Below, one piece after another: positions 22,661 to 32,617 of a stretch of DNA of 64,000 nt. Source of the DNA: Linyphia triangularis (Eukaryota > Arthropoda > Arachnida > Araneae > Linyphiidae); NCBI GenBank assembly GCA_963978545.1, contig OZ021724.1, positions 100,081,163-100,145,162 on the forward strand. Direction: 5' to 3'. A model generated the notes under the pieces. The model saw only the letters and a program-made list of their open reading frames with translations. It was not told the origin of the DNA and made no database searches. Numbering within the stretch: position 1 is the first letter of the stretch; every line of letters starts with the position of its first letter. A program made the translations under genes and the position numbers.

Positions 22661-22765
22661 TAACCAATCACAATACACTTTTACAAACAAAATCGAATTT
22701 TCACATTCCATGAACCAATCACAGGGTTCAATTTCCCACGAACAGCGCTGCTGATTGTGACGTGG
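22661..22765 (+). promoter_or_regulatory. CCAAT-box pair and CRE-like site (candidate)
   Basis: AACCAATCAC occurs at 22662-22671 and 22713-22722, about 51 bp apart, followed by TGACGTGG at 22758-22765. The group lies 70-180 bp upstream of the ATG at 22837. CCAAT pairs and CRE-like elements are common in promoters, but short motifs also arise by chance; no TATA box or known gene supports this. Confidence 0.2.
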
Positions 22766-22836
22766 CAATGCATAAAATTCCAAACAAATAACGACCAAGA
22801 GATTAAATTCACCTCTCACTTGTTGCGAACAACAAA

Positions 22837-23013
22837 ATGGCTTTATTTACCACCCTAATGCGCCATAACTATTTTAATTTGACAGATTTCAAATTAAAAA
22901 CGCTTCGTCTACAACAATGGCGTCACTCAAAGCGAGAGGAAAAAATAAAAGTCAAGAATCTTACAGCGCATTTCATGTTGTCAGAAACGTCAAATGCCCG
23001 CGAAAAAAGCTAA
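22837..23013 (+). CDS. Short ORF, 58 codons, unrecognised
   Basis: The frame reads MALFTTLMRHNYFNLTDF.. and ends ..TSNAREKS, stopping at TAA (23011-23013). The start context ACAAAATGG has A at -3 and G at +4, favourable for eukaryotic initiation. The product would be small and basic (many K/R, two W/H-rich patches) without a signal peptide or membrane segment. No family is recognised. It lies in the repeat-free tract downstream of paired CCAAT motifs. It may be a chance frame, a 5' exon piece or a micropeptide. Confidence 0.2.
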   Translation: MALFTTLMRHNYFNLTDFKLKTLRLQQWRHSKREEKIKVKNLTAHFMLSETSNAREKS

Positions 23014-24188
23014 GCGTGTACAATTCAAAGTGAACGCCCAAATCAGGGACTTAAACAACAAACTCTATTCCGTTTTGTCCGAATTACTGAAAGGAAAAGC
23101 GCCTTTTCTATCAAGTCTACTAAGTGGAAATGTCAAAAGTGCCAGTGCTTTTATTTAAAAAAAAAAAAAAAAGAGTAACCTTCTTTATCTTTTTGCCACA
23201 TCGAACTGGCAACAATGAACGCACCGAAAAATTCCCCCAAAACAAAACAAAACAAAAAAATTGTTAACCCTAACCCATTGCGCCATTTTGAATAATTCGA
23301 AACCGTACTTAATGGAATAGCACATCAGAGGCGAGAAATTTTAATAACTCTTTCCAGAGCTTTACATTATTCACACATCGAATTGGGACTAGGTAATTCA
23401 TCATCATTCTGACAATGACATATAGCAGTCCAAAGTTTTCCCAATGTTCTTTTCTTCGGTTATTAACTTCCTTTCGTTCTTTTATTTAGTTACTCCCCGA
23501 AAGAATGTGTGTTTTCCAATGGCTGTCGACCGTTTACTTCACCCCAGGAGACTTTTAAATATTGTCTCTCTCATAATATTCTTTTTTTTTTTTTCTTCTT
23601 CTTCCCCCCTCGGCTGTCTTATTATCCACTTCTTTGTTCCAAGTCGTTCGAATCATTTGATAATTCTTCCACACTTCCCATTCTTCAATTTTCGCCATAC
23701 ATCATTTCGGGAGTTCTTCGAAGATGGAAGATTAATGTGCCGAAGTTTATGGATTATAATGAATACAAGCAGATTTATCTCGATTTATCTATTCCGTATC
23801 TGCTTTAGGAATCTTTGGGTGCATCCATCTTTCTTTTGCCTCCCCCCCCCCCCTTTTTACCAGACCGAAGAGATCATCATTCAACTCAACTCCACTCTTG
23901 CGAAAAAAGGAAACAAAGCGGTGTTTAGTTTTGGCATGGCTCTCTTTCTCCTGATTGGATGAGAGGAAAGAATGGAGCTCGCATTTGCTGATGCATTTTG
24001 TGCGAGTCACTAATAGATGATTAGGGTATTTCATTCTCTTAAGGTTGTAAAATTGGCAGTGAACTGCTCAAAGGATGACAATAAATAATTTAAATTAGGT
24101 TTGTGGAACATCGCACAACTTTCAATGCACTGTAATACTTATATTGATTTGTGTCACTTGCCATTTTTATATTTTCATCATTCATTAA

Positions 24189-25408
24189 GGTATACATATA
24201 CAAGTGAGATGATTTTCTTTAATTTTTAGGTAATAATTTCAAACTTTTTGGCAGTATATCGGTATTAAAAATGATGCATTTATATATATAAACTTTTTTT
24301 CCCCTTCAATTTTTTAATCAGCTCATTGCAATTAAAGTGACTAATTAGGACATTATTAGAACATACATAAATAAACTTGTAATTAATTTAGAGGCACGAT
24401 TTTTACTGAAAATAAAAGATATTATATTGACGCATGTTCCAAGGGCCGCGTAGCCCAGTCGGGAGAGTATCGTTCTCGCAACTAGAAGGTTGTGAGCCCT
24501 GAGGTTGCGAGTTCGGGCCTGGGACCGACTAAAGACCGCCGTGTTCGCTAATGGTGACTAGAGCACGTTAAATCAGTCATGGTCGCAAAGTCCTCCAAGT
24601 TCCCATACAAATCAATACCTCTGGGGGTGGCAAAGCCAAGTCTTCTGGTGGAATCTTCTGCTTGGTGATGCCTCTAAATTAAGAAGTTCCACATACGGTC
24701 GGTAGTACTGCCATCTACCGGATAGCTACTGAAAGAGGTAGAAATGAACTCTTCGGCGGCTATAGGTAGACTTGCGCACTCCCTCTTGCGAGTGTGCTCT
24801 TACATCATGTGCAGTACTGCCCACTACCGATCTGTACGGGATATGGGGTTGGTACAAAATGCTCAAGCAGAGGTGCCTTAGTCCCCATAGTCCTTGATAA
24901 GAAGAAGAAGAAGAAGAAGAGACGCATGTTCCTATGGAGAATTTTGAATTTGGCTGCAGTATTTATTTAATTATAAGTTTTTAAATAAAAAGTTTTAAAA
25001 AATACATAGTTTTTAACACAAAATTAAGATTAAAATATTTATAAAAAATGTGTTTATAACAATATATGTTAGATTCTCCATAGAAAACACATTCACAACT
25101 TGTGTCTTCTTCAGAACAATATTAGAATTTTGTAAATCGGACCATTTATTATGAAGTTATGACCGTTGGCGTAAAGTCATTATAACACCAAAATGTCATT
25201 CTTTAATAAAAGCGTTTAAAGTTTACTACACTAATGAAAGCGACATGAAACAGGTTCACAAAACCCACTGTAATTTAAGAAGTAAATTGAGTCTCAGAAA
25301 GAAAATGGTATTATTTTAAAAGATAATGAATTCGGGAATATTTTTAAACAAAAAAACAAAAATGCAGATTTGAGTCAAATTTTAAGATTCCTAATGTATA
25401 TGTATACC
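24189..25408 (+). mobile_element. Family H TTAA element, copy 1 (Kolobok-like MITE)
   Basis: It lies between TTAA duplications (24185-24188 and 25409-25412) with inverted ends GGTATACATATAC and GTATATGTATACC. The total is 1,220 bp including a SINE-C and its duplication; without these the element is about 728 bp, close to the 718 bp of H2 (53749-54466). Its core (TTGACGCATG...GAATTTGGCT) loosely resembles the core of family E. No transposase frame. Confidence 0.87.
24441..24920 (+). mobile_element. SINE-C, tRNA-derived, 480 bp
   Basis: The tRNA-like head starts GGGCCGCGTAGCCCAGTCGG, with an A box-like TAGCCCAGTCGGGAGAG and a B box-like GAGTTCGGGCC. A long body and a (GAA)n tail (about 24898-24920) follow. 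An exact 12-bp TSD (24429-24440 and 24921-24932, GACGCATGTTCC) brackets it. The H2 copy has the uninterrupted site, so the insertion is clear. It is the only SINE-C in the window. Confidence 0.87.
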
Positions 25409-26045
25409 TTAAGAAAAAATTGCCAGTTCGGCGATATTTTTTGCCAAAATTCTTGTATGGGTCTTTTTTAAAAAAAATAAAAATTCCTAAGTGATGATTT
25501 TGGCGATATACTTTTCAATAATTCTTATATTATCCTTCCTTGTAAACGAACTGAGGAGAGAAGGAAAAACGATCATTGAAGAGGTGTGCTCAAGAAATGA
25601 GAACTCCGTGTTAAAGACATTCGTTTTTCAACTTTTAACGCAATTAAATCATTTTTATGGGAATTTTGGAAATGGGAATGCTTAGAAAACTTTAAGAGGC
25701 GGTGATTTTGAACAAATCGTTAGAGCCGTTTTTTAGCAATTACTGAAAAACATGATTTTTTCAATGGCAGCTACCTTATTCGCATGCGTGATTTTGACGA
25801 AAGTCTTCATGGTAGGTCTCTGTGCCACCACCAACCCGCACACAAAAATTTGAATATCATAGGTCAATTTGTTCGGAAGTTATGATGACCGCAGACACAC
25901 ATGCACACAGACAGAAATTTTTTCTAGATCACTTTTTTGGAATCAGGGTGTTTCCAAAACGTGAAGAAATGCAAAAAAAAAAAAAATAATAATAATAATT
26001 TTTTTGTTTTTTGACCGAATGCTATACTTTCATTAATTATCCTAT

Positions 26046-26144
26046 GTTGGTTGGTTGTTTTCAGATTATCTGGCGCCTTCAGCAACACGAGGGCTATGAT
26101 GCGCCGAAACATTCGTCATTTTGACAAGCCAACACACATTTACA
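26046..26144 (-). mobile_element. SINE-A, truncated copy
   Basis: The tail and body are present (TTGGTTGG.. to AACACACATTTAC) but the tRNA head is missing. It abuts the end of D copy 9. Confidence 0.8.
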
Positions 26145-26750
26145 TTTGCGTTCCATGTAACACAGTATATGGGGACTAAAATTTAAAATCTATTCTAACC
26201 ATGATTGTGATATATCAAAATTTAGATAAAAATCTATAGATTCAGAATTTATACGTAAATCTTAATTCTGTAGAATAAAACTAAATCAAATGTGTTTTGA
26301 AATAACAGATTTTTTCTTTGCATATAAACATAGTTATATTTATATCTGACAACACAATTTTTTTTTGACATTTAAGAAAGAATTTTCTTGATTTTTGTGT
26401 GCATTCTAAGAGCTAATATCTTCAACTTTAATACACACAAAGCTTAAATTTGTCAATTTAATTTAATAATTTATTTATATTTTTTAATAATCAACTGTTT
26501 TTATGTCACACCCGTAACACAAAAGATAAAAAAGTTTGATTTTCTAAATGAAACACTTGAGTTACTGAAAATTGCTTTTGAATTCTCTTAGTTAGACCTA
26601 TTTATAACAATGTACTATTGGCAAAATTAATTAATTTTTTTTTGTATTTTCTTTTATTCTTGTTACGGGTGTGACATTACGGTCTTCTCTGTGACAGTTA
26701 ATTCAAGTTCTACTTATGTAATCAATTTCTAAATACATCTGCAATTAAAC
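26145..26750. other. AT-rich spacer with two CACACCCGTAAC motifs
   Basis: It holds two of the five GTCACACCCGTAAC motifs: plus strand at 26507-26520 and minus strand at 26662-26675. No gene is seen. Confidence 0.5.
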
Positions 26751-27569
26751 TTCAGACAATAATACACTGTAATGAAAAAGGATGCAAATCTTTTAGATAT
26801 AATGCACTTTTGACATAACCTGGATCATTAATTGCAAATTCTTCAGACAATAATACACTGTAATGAAAAAGGATGTAAATCTTTTAGATATAATGCACTT
26901 TTGACATAACCTGGATCATTAATGGCAAATTCTTCAGACAATAATACACTGTAATGAAAAAGGATGTAAATCTTTTAGATATAATGCACTTTTGACATAA
27001 CCTGGATCATTAATTGCAAATTCTTCAGACAATAATACACTGTAATGAAAAAGGATGTAAATCTTTTAGATATAATGCACTTTTGACATAACCTGGATCA
27101 TTAATTGCAAATTCTTCAGACAATAATACACTGTAATGAAAAAGGATGTAAATCTTTTAGATATAATGCACTTTTGACATAACCTGGATCATTAATTGCA
27201 AATTCTTCAGACAATAATACACTGTAATGAAAAAGGATGTAAATCTTTTAGATATAATGCACTTTTGACATAACCTGGATCATTAATTGCAAATTCTTCA
27301 GACAATAATACACTGTAATGAAAAAGGATGTAAATCTTTTAGATATAATGCACTTTTGACATAACCTGGATCATTAATTGCAAATTCTTCAGACAATAAT
27401 ACACTGTAATGAAAAAGGATGTAAATCTTTTAGATATAATGCACTTTTGACATAACCTGGATCATTAATTGCAAATTCTTCAGACAATAATACACTGTAA
27501 TGAAAAAGGATGTAAATCTTTTAGATATAATGCACTTTTGACATAACCTGGATCATTAATTACAAATTT
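26751..27569 (+). repeat. 91-bp satellite, nine tandem units
   Basis: Units begin TTCAGACAATAATACACTG at 26751, 26842, 26933, 27024, 27115, 27206, 27297, 27388 and 27479, exactly 91 bp apart. The interior units are nearly identical; the first unit and the last boundary carry a few changes (GGATGCAAAT, TTACAAATTTTTT). Such uniformity implies recent expansion or homogenisation. Each unit includes GATATAATGCACTTTTGACA. It is not a CRISPR array: there are no alternating unique spacers. Confidence 0.95.
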
Positions 27570-27605
27570 TTTAGAATATCCGATATATGTGCAATAACTT
27601 ATTAC

Positions 27606-27639
27606 ATACCATATACAGTGCCAGCACTGTATATGGTAT
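27606..27639. repeat. Perfect 16-bp hairpin beside the satellite
   Basis: ATACCATATACAGTGC is followed after two bases (CA) by its exact complement, GCACTGTATATGGTAT. It lies 37 bp past the last satellite unit. It could extrude as a cruciform or fold in RNA; no function is known. Confidence 0.9.
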
Positions 27640-27979
27640 CCTGAAAGCATAGGAAAAAGATGTATATAATCACAATGCTTCATGATAAAATGTGTCTCTA
27701 ATTTTATTACTGTGCATAATTAATTATTAAATAAAATTCTATAGCGGGTAATGGTTATCTTACTGTGAAAGAGTAACCAAATTTCGGGAGAAGTTAAAAT
27801 CTGACCCTTAAAAGGTAAGAGAGCATCTTGCGAAAGTGATCACGTGACAAAAAATGAAGGGAAAACAATAAAAAGATTGTATCACAATTAACATAAGAGG
27901 GAATGAAGGTATTAAAACTTAAAAGAATCCTCAATTAACAAATGCTCAGATGAGTATTATACTGACGAGCAGGCCAATT

Positions 27980-28655
27980 CAATAGAATGATCTTGCCAAT
28001 TCAACCGAAGTTTTGGAAAAACAGTTTGCTAAACCAAGAAAACTTTGCCCACTAGTCATCGTTGTTAAGAAAAAAAGAAAGAAAAAAATTGTTGCAGAGG
28101 AGTTGCTGATGGCTCCAAACATGTTTCACAGTGTGCCAGTATGTTTGCAGTTGTCAGTTTTGTCAATCAAAAAATAATTTACAAAGTAATTTTTAATACA
28201 GTGATGAAAGCAGTTAAGAGTAACCTGGAATGAAAGATGTCATGTCTTTCAAAAACAGAATCGTGGGAGAATCAGATTTGCAGCAAAAATACTATTCGTG
28301 AAGCCTGCAGTGTTTTTTGGAGGAGGAGCCAGATCCCTTCAAATTTAAGGAAGGTCGAAAAATGCCAAGAATACAAAAATATTTTATGCAGAAATCTTGG
28401 TTGGTTGGTTGTTTTCAGATTATATGGCGCCGTCAGTAACACGAGGCATATAATGCGCCGAAACATTCGTCATTTGACAAGCCAACATACATTTACAAAC
28501 ACCCATACCTTACACGGGACTCAAACCCGCAACCTCGCGGTCTAGAAACTAGCACGCTTACCGCTATACCGTTTAGTACAGCAGAAGTCTTGGATGTTGA
28601 CATGGACAAGTCAGAACTGATTCTCAAGTATATGAATCTAGGTGAATAATTTACT
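27980..28655 (+). pseudogene. Decayed coding sequence of unknown family
   Basis: Several short plus-strand stretches look protein-like across different frames. Near 28030-28110 is KQFAKPRKLCPLV followed by KKKRKKKIVAEELL. Near 28248-28390 is FKNRIVGESDLQQKYY, a stop, then EEEPDPFKFKEGRK and MPRIQKYFMQ. After the SINE at 28401 comes VLDVDMDKSELILKYMNLGE and a stop. Stops and frame changes rule out function. I cannot name the family; the surrounding repeated motif suggests a DNA-transposon remnant. Confidence 0.35.
28401..28577 (-). mobile_element. SINE-A copy inside decayed coding sequence
   Basis: Full-length, flanked by a 13-bp TSD with one mismatch (28388-28400 and 28581-28593, GCAGAARTCTTGG). 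The TSD is itself part of the decayed reading frame, which continues after it. Confidence 0.87.
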
Positions 28656-28979
28656 GGATATAGCTCGAGAATAATGAATCATCATGCGAAAGTATGTCTG
28701 TTGTAATGAAAGTTGAGCCTCCCACCTTAGTCAACAATAGAGGCCATTTCCAATTTCGATAAACAATTTACATCATGGATGTAATATTTCTGGCTGAAGT
28801 TTAGTGGGCAAAATACAGTTTAAGTCGATTGTACTACCTATTGCAGTTTTAGTATTGTAACATAAAGAAATAATTAAAAAACATTATCAAAATAGAAATA
28901 TGATAATTTCTTATTGGCAAATATGCCTAAATATATTTTATGTAAAAAGCAATTGTTTTGATAATTTTCTTTTTCAAAA

Positions 28980-29183
28980 ATGACTTCTAAATACAAGTCA
29001 ACTGCATGTGAACGTGCACGCAGTCACACCCGTAACACTGTTTTTAAAAAATTTCCTCAGAAGATTTATCAATATAAAAAATTAAAACAACGAACAAAGT
29101 TAAAGTTTCAAACCTCATCTTCATATAAAAAAAATATTGCTAATGAAAAATACTTATCAATTCACAGAATATTGAAAGTGTAG
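28980..29183 (+). CDS. Short basic ORF, 67 codons, probably a remnant
   Basis: It starts MTSKYKSTACERARSHTRNT and continues with FKKFPQKIYQYKKLKQRTK. It is strongly basic. The KYKS..ER.R start followed by K.P.KY..Y recalls the N-termini of some invertebrate transposon-associated proteins; this resemblance is from memory and weak. One GTCACACCCGTAAC motif lies inside the frame (29024-29037). It has no downstream continuation and may be a broken gene start. Confidence 0.2.
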   Translation: MTSKYKSTACERARSHTRNTVFKKFPQKIYQYKKLKQRTKLKFQTSSSYKKNIANEKYLSIHRILKV

Positions 29184-29411
29184 TTAACATAGTTGATTTT
29201 TGAGGGAAAAGAACTGTCACACCCGTAACAAGACATTTTTTAATTTTATAAAATGTAAGCAATATCTTGGGATTAATGAAAGTCATCGTGGTGCTTTCCA
29301 GTAGACTGCTTTATTTTTGTTAATAGAAAAATTATTTCCAAATTATATCTTTCATCCCGCAGAGCCCTAAATGTGAGCAATGTGTCACACCCGTAACAAT
29401 GGAATTGGCCT

Positions 29412-29499
29412 ACAATCACCCATGCCTTACACGGGACTCGGAACCCGCAACCTCGCGGTCTAGAAGCTAGCACGCTAACCACTATACCGTTTGGTCTGC
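29412..29499 (-). mobile_element. SINE-A head fragment
   Basis: Only the tRNA-like head and adjacent body remain (from CACCCATGCC to GTTTGGTC). The TTGG tail is missing. Confidence 0.75.
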
Positions 29500-29540
29500 A
29501 ATTACCTTATGTAAACATATGCGTAGTTGAAAGTAAAAAT
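29500..29540 (-). repeat. Family D hairpin-end fragment
   Basis: AATTACCTTATGTAAACATATG..GTAGTTGAAAGTAAAAAT is a decayed terminal palindrome of D without the rest of the repeat. Confidence 0.5.
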
Positions 29541-29591
29541 GCAGTCACCATATATGTGCTTAGTACAGCAGTAGCAACAGTAACATCAAAA

Positions 29592-29887
29592 GTTGGTTGG
29601 TTGGTTGGTTGGTTGGTTGGTTGGTTGGTTGGTTGGTTGGTTGGTTGGTTGGTTGGTTGGTTGGTTGGTTGGTTGGTTGGTTGGTTGGTTGGTTGGTTGG
29701 TTGGTTGGTTGGTTGTTTTCAGATTATCTGGCGCCGTCAGCAACACGAGGGCTATAATGCGCCGAAACATTCGTCATTTTGACAACCCAACATACATTTA
29801 CAAACACCCACGCCTAACACGGGACTCGGAACCCGCAACCTCGAGGTCTAGAAGCTAGCACGCTAACCACTATACCGTTTGGTCGGC
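29592..29887 (-). mobile_element. SINE-A with (TTGG)30 tail expansion
   Basis: The body and head are intact. The tail is a microsatellite of about 30 TTGG units (29593-29714); other copies have one to four. A 10-bp direct repeat (AGTAACATCA, 29579-29588 and 29891-29900) brackets it, with a few extra bases. The frames encoding [13 protein letters not shown] repeats across the tail are artefacts. Confidence 0.9.
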
Positions 29888-30464
29888 GTAAGTAACATCA
29901 TAAGATCCTATTAATACTTCAACCGATAGTACTATTACGACTTCAAACTTCAAGAAACCACTACAAACATTCCCCAAGTTCCATCAAACACTCCTAATAC
30001 AAAATCTCAATACATGCTCAATCCTGACAACAGTTCGCCGAGTGGGTCTATGAGAATACAATATACGATATTATCAATCAGTGATTACTGCCAATGCAAT
30101 CGGAGCCATTATATGCCTAAATAATACGATAATGAGACGGGGGCCTCAGGTAATGTACTATTAGAAAGGGGGGGGGGGGTTGAATTTCAATTGCCCCTTT
30201 GTATGTATGGGGAATATAAGGGTTAGGGGAAGGGGGAGGGGGGGGGGGTAATACAGTAATGCTCTCCTGGAAATGGTGCTATGTAATCTGCTGGATGATG
30301 GGTTGGGTGGAATTCTGGGTTTAGAGGGGGGGGGGGGACTAAGATCTTATGTGGATAGATTATGTAAAGGGAAAGGGGGGAGTTAAGGTTTGTAAATTTA
30401 ATTAGGTAGGATGTGGTCACTTTGATATTGACGCTGGAAAAGTGAGTTGATCTATGAAGATGTT
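29888..30464. other. Spacer with strong G runs
   Basis: Three G-rich clusters occur at 30166-30179, 30224-30249 and 30326-30338, the middle one a dense G-quadruplex-type pattern. No gene is seen. Confidence 0.5.
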
Positions 30465-30556
30465 TTGTTTAGTTAAATAGCCCACTTGCTGTCATCCAAT
30501 CGAACTGAAACTTGGCGTATAGACCTTCTGTCGTTGACAATCCATTCTATTATGGC
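30465..30556 (-). repeat. Family O fragment
   Basis: CATCCAATCGAACTGAAACTTGGC and GACAATCCATTCTATTATGG match the reverse complement of the O core. It is the target into which SINE-A and SINE-B inserted. Confidence 0.6.
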
Positions 30557-30558
30557 TC

Positions 30559-30736
30559 GCCGACCTAACGGTATAGTGGTTGGCGTGCTAGCTTCTAGAC
30601 AGCGAGATTGCGGGCTCCGAGTCCCGTGTTAGGCATGGGTGTTTGTAAATGTATGTTGGCTTGTCTAATGACGAATGTTTCGGCGCATTATAGTACTCGT
30701 GTTGGTGACGGCGCCAGATAATCTGAAAACAACCAA
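30559..30736 (+). mobile_element. SINE-A copy, first of a SINE-A/SINE-B pair
   Basis: Full-length with an 11-bp TSD (30546-30556 and 30737-30747, TCTATTATGGC). The right duplication is also the left duplication of the following SINE-B. Confidence 0.88.
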
Positions 30737-30745
30737 TCTATTATG

Positions 30746-30934
30746 GCCCACCTGAAGGCTATGAGGTTAGCGCTCTGGCTTTGCATGCCTAAGGTGCCTT
30801 GTTCGAATCCTGGATTAGGCATGGATGTTAGCTGCGGTTCGGAATCAAAGGTAAGCTGTAGTTCCCGGCCTGATTAGCCCGACCTGATTAGGTTACTGTT
30901 CATAAAAATAGGTCGTTTAGCGTACACACCAACT
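30746..30934 (+). mobile_element. SINE-B, tRNA-derived, copy 1
   Basis: SINE-B differs from SINE-A in its head (GCCCACCTGAAGGCTATGAG, then GGTTAGCGCTC as A box and TTGTTCGAATCC as B box) and in a body with GGCATGGATGTT and AAAAATAGGTC. It ends in a short CCAAC tail. Flanking TCTATTATG repeats lie at 30737-30745 and 30937-30945. Confidence 0.85.
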
Positions 30935-30945
30935 ATTCTATTATG

Positions 30946-31548
30946 TTTAGGGGTCTGTCACTAAAATGCAGCTTTTGCGCATGTTTCTTTCGTAGTATGT
31001 CAGATCCAGATACGAAGCTATAATCAAGCATGTACATTTTCCCCTGTTAAGTTTGGCGACATATTAATTAAAATCCTCCACCATTTTGATATTTTTAATG
31101 TTTTTGAATTCTGTATTTTATATTGACTACGATTTCGTTTGTGGTGGTTTAAATATTTGGAGGACAGATGAACCTACTTTCAATCATCTAGTCGAGCTGA
31201 AACTTGATGATAGATCAACTGCCCATAGACTAATGCTTTATTTTCTAGACTCCAATGTCTGCCGAAGTATTTAAGTCCCGTCAGTTTTCTTACGGTACTG
31301 TATTTATTTGACACGTACGCTGCCGACCAAGCGCCAGGCCGGAATGTCGGGTTGTTTCCCAGTAGCCTGCCCTGATCAGACTGCGCCCGATCGGAGTTGC
31401 TGCTTTTGCTGGAATTAACTGAAGTAATAATATAATATTTGCGGGGGGACCGCCGCGAAATTAAGTAACTATGTATCGTTATTTCGGGCCTGGCACAACC
31501 AGATGGCGCTCTGTCTCAAGTGTCGCTAAGCGATGGATGAAAATGTAA
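30946..31548. other. Spacer with a GC-richer block
   Basis: A small O fragment is possible near 31180-31240 (GTCGAGCTGAAACTTGATGA). The part at 31310-31540 is GC-richer than the window, with GGGGGGACCGCCGCG at 31443-31457. No gene or repeat match is established. Confidence 0.4.
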
Positions 31549-31550
31549 TA

Positions 31551-32207
31551 GTCCGAGAGGCGACTGCAATTTTTGGACCCCATCGAACATCATTCTGAAA
31601 TTTTTATAGAAATTGGAGGAAAGTGAGTAGATTAGGAATCCACTGGTGTGCCGTGGCAAAAATGGCCGAAACTGGTCAAAAATCGACTTGGAATGAGTTG
31701 GACTAAAATCCGATTGCCAAATATGTCATAACTTGCCAAAAAGAGAATAAACTTTTTCGTCTGGCAACTCACAACATTGATTTTCAATGAGAAAAAGCTC
31801 AAACGATTTCTGATCTTTGGCTCGGAAAACTTGTGTCTTTTAAAGTAAGCCAAATCGGCTACATCAGTTACGTCATCAGTGACATAATGTTTATTGACAA
31901 TTTGGCTCATTTGTGAAAGATGCAAGTAAGCCGTCGCCGCACTTCCGAATCGTCTGCAACCTTCTTAATTGAAAATTAAAGAGTGAGGGTTACCAAATAA
32001 AAAAAAATAAAAAATGCTCATTATTTGGCAAGTTATGGCTCATTTGGCAAATGGATTTAGTTCAACTTATTAAAAGTCGATTTTTGACCAGTTTCGGCCA
32101 TTTTTGCCACGACAAACCAGTGGATTCGATATCTACTAACTTTTCTTCAATTTCTATTAAAAAATTCAGAATGATGTTCGATGGGGTCCAAAAATCGCCT
32201 CTCAATC
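31551..32207. mobile_element. Family A foldback element, copy 4
   Basis: 657 bp between TA dinucleotides (31549-31550 and 32208-32209). The centre is TTACGTCATCAGTGACATAA, with one half site mutated. The 97-codon minus-strand frame at 31632-31925 lies wholly in the arm. Confidence 0.88.
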
Positions 32208-32209
32208 TA

Positions 32210-32613
32210 TTACTAGGACTTCTTAACGTCCCCAAGTCTAGATGCACCCCCATTGCCTATTTGACCTCGCATCTCTTTTCGTGTTCTTCTTCCTTTCGAC
32301 GCATCAGCAACTCGCCAAATCTTATTGTGCAACTCCACGCTATCTCCGATTTGAATATCGGCGGAGGAAGTAGGTACAAGAACGACGTTAGGGGGGGAGG
32401 GGGGGGGGGTCTACTTCTTCTGAGAGAGATATGCTCGGAAAAGACCCGATTTGCAGAATTCGCTTTTCCAAAAGAAGTAGCAGTCGGTGCCTTTATAAAC
32501 CCAGTCGGAAAAATCTTCGTTCCAGAATAATTCTGAAAATAAAATTTAAATGATTGGTTGATTGGACTGGATGTTTTGTGGCGTAGGAACTGAAGGAGGT
32601 GTATGTTTTCCAG
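32210..32613. other. GC-richer unique spacer
   Basis: No repeat match. A G run occurs at 32391-32409. The 159-codon frame 32051-32530 starts inside element A4 and crosses its end, so it is not a gene. Confidence 0.4.
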
Positions 32614-32617
32614 TTAA

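Larger units (their letters stand above)
22557..24095. other. Longest repeat-free tract, possible host unique DNA
   Basis: About 1.5 kb with no match to any repeat elsewhere in the window and a less monotonous composition than its neighbours. It includes paired CCAAT motifs, a short ORF with a good start context, and pyrimidine-rich tracts at 23581-23610. If host gene sequence exists in this window, this is the likeliest place, but no exon can be named. Confidence 0.4.
24096..26045 (+). repeat. Family D repeat, copy 9, split by H1
   Basis: It starts TTAGGTTTGTGGAACATC, is interrupted at 24185 by TTAA element H1, resumes at 25409 with AAAAATTGCCAGTTCGGCG and ends near TTATCCTATG, where a truncated SINE-A follows. 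Confidence 0.8.

Noticed and set aside
23444..23962. 172-codon plus-strand ORF
   Set aside because: Its phenylalanine, serine and proline runs come from T- and C-rich tracts; there is no domain, and an overlapping frame at 23509-23808 is equally open.
26751..27569. Possible CRISPR-like array
   Set aside because: The whole 91-bp unit is repeated with no variable spacers, and the DNA is clearly animal nuclear.
29556..29858. ORF encoding GWLV repeats
   Set aside because: It is a translation of the (TTGG)n SINE tail and is equally open in several frames.
32051..32530. 159-codon plus-strand ORF
   Set aside because: It begins inside family A copy 4, crosses its terminus and includes a polyglycine G run.
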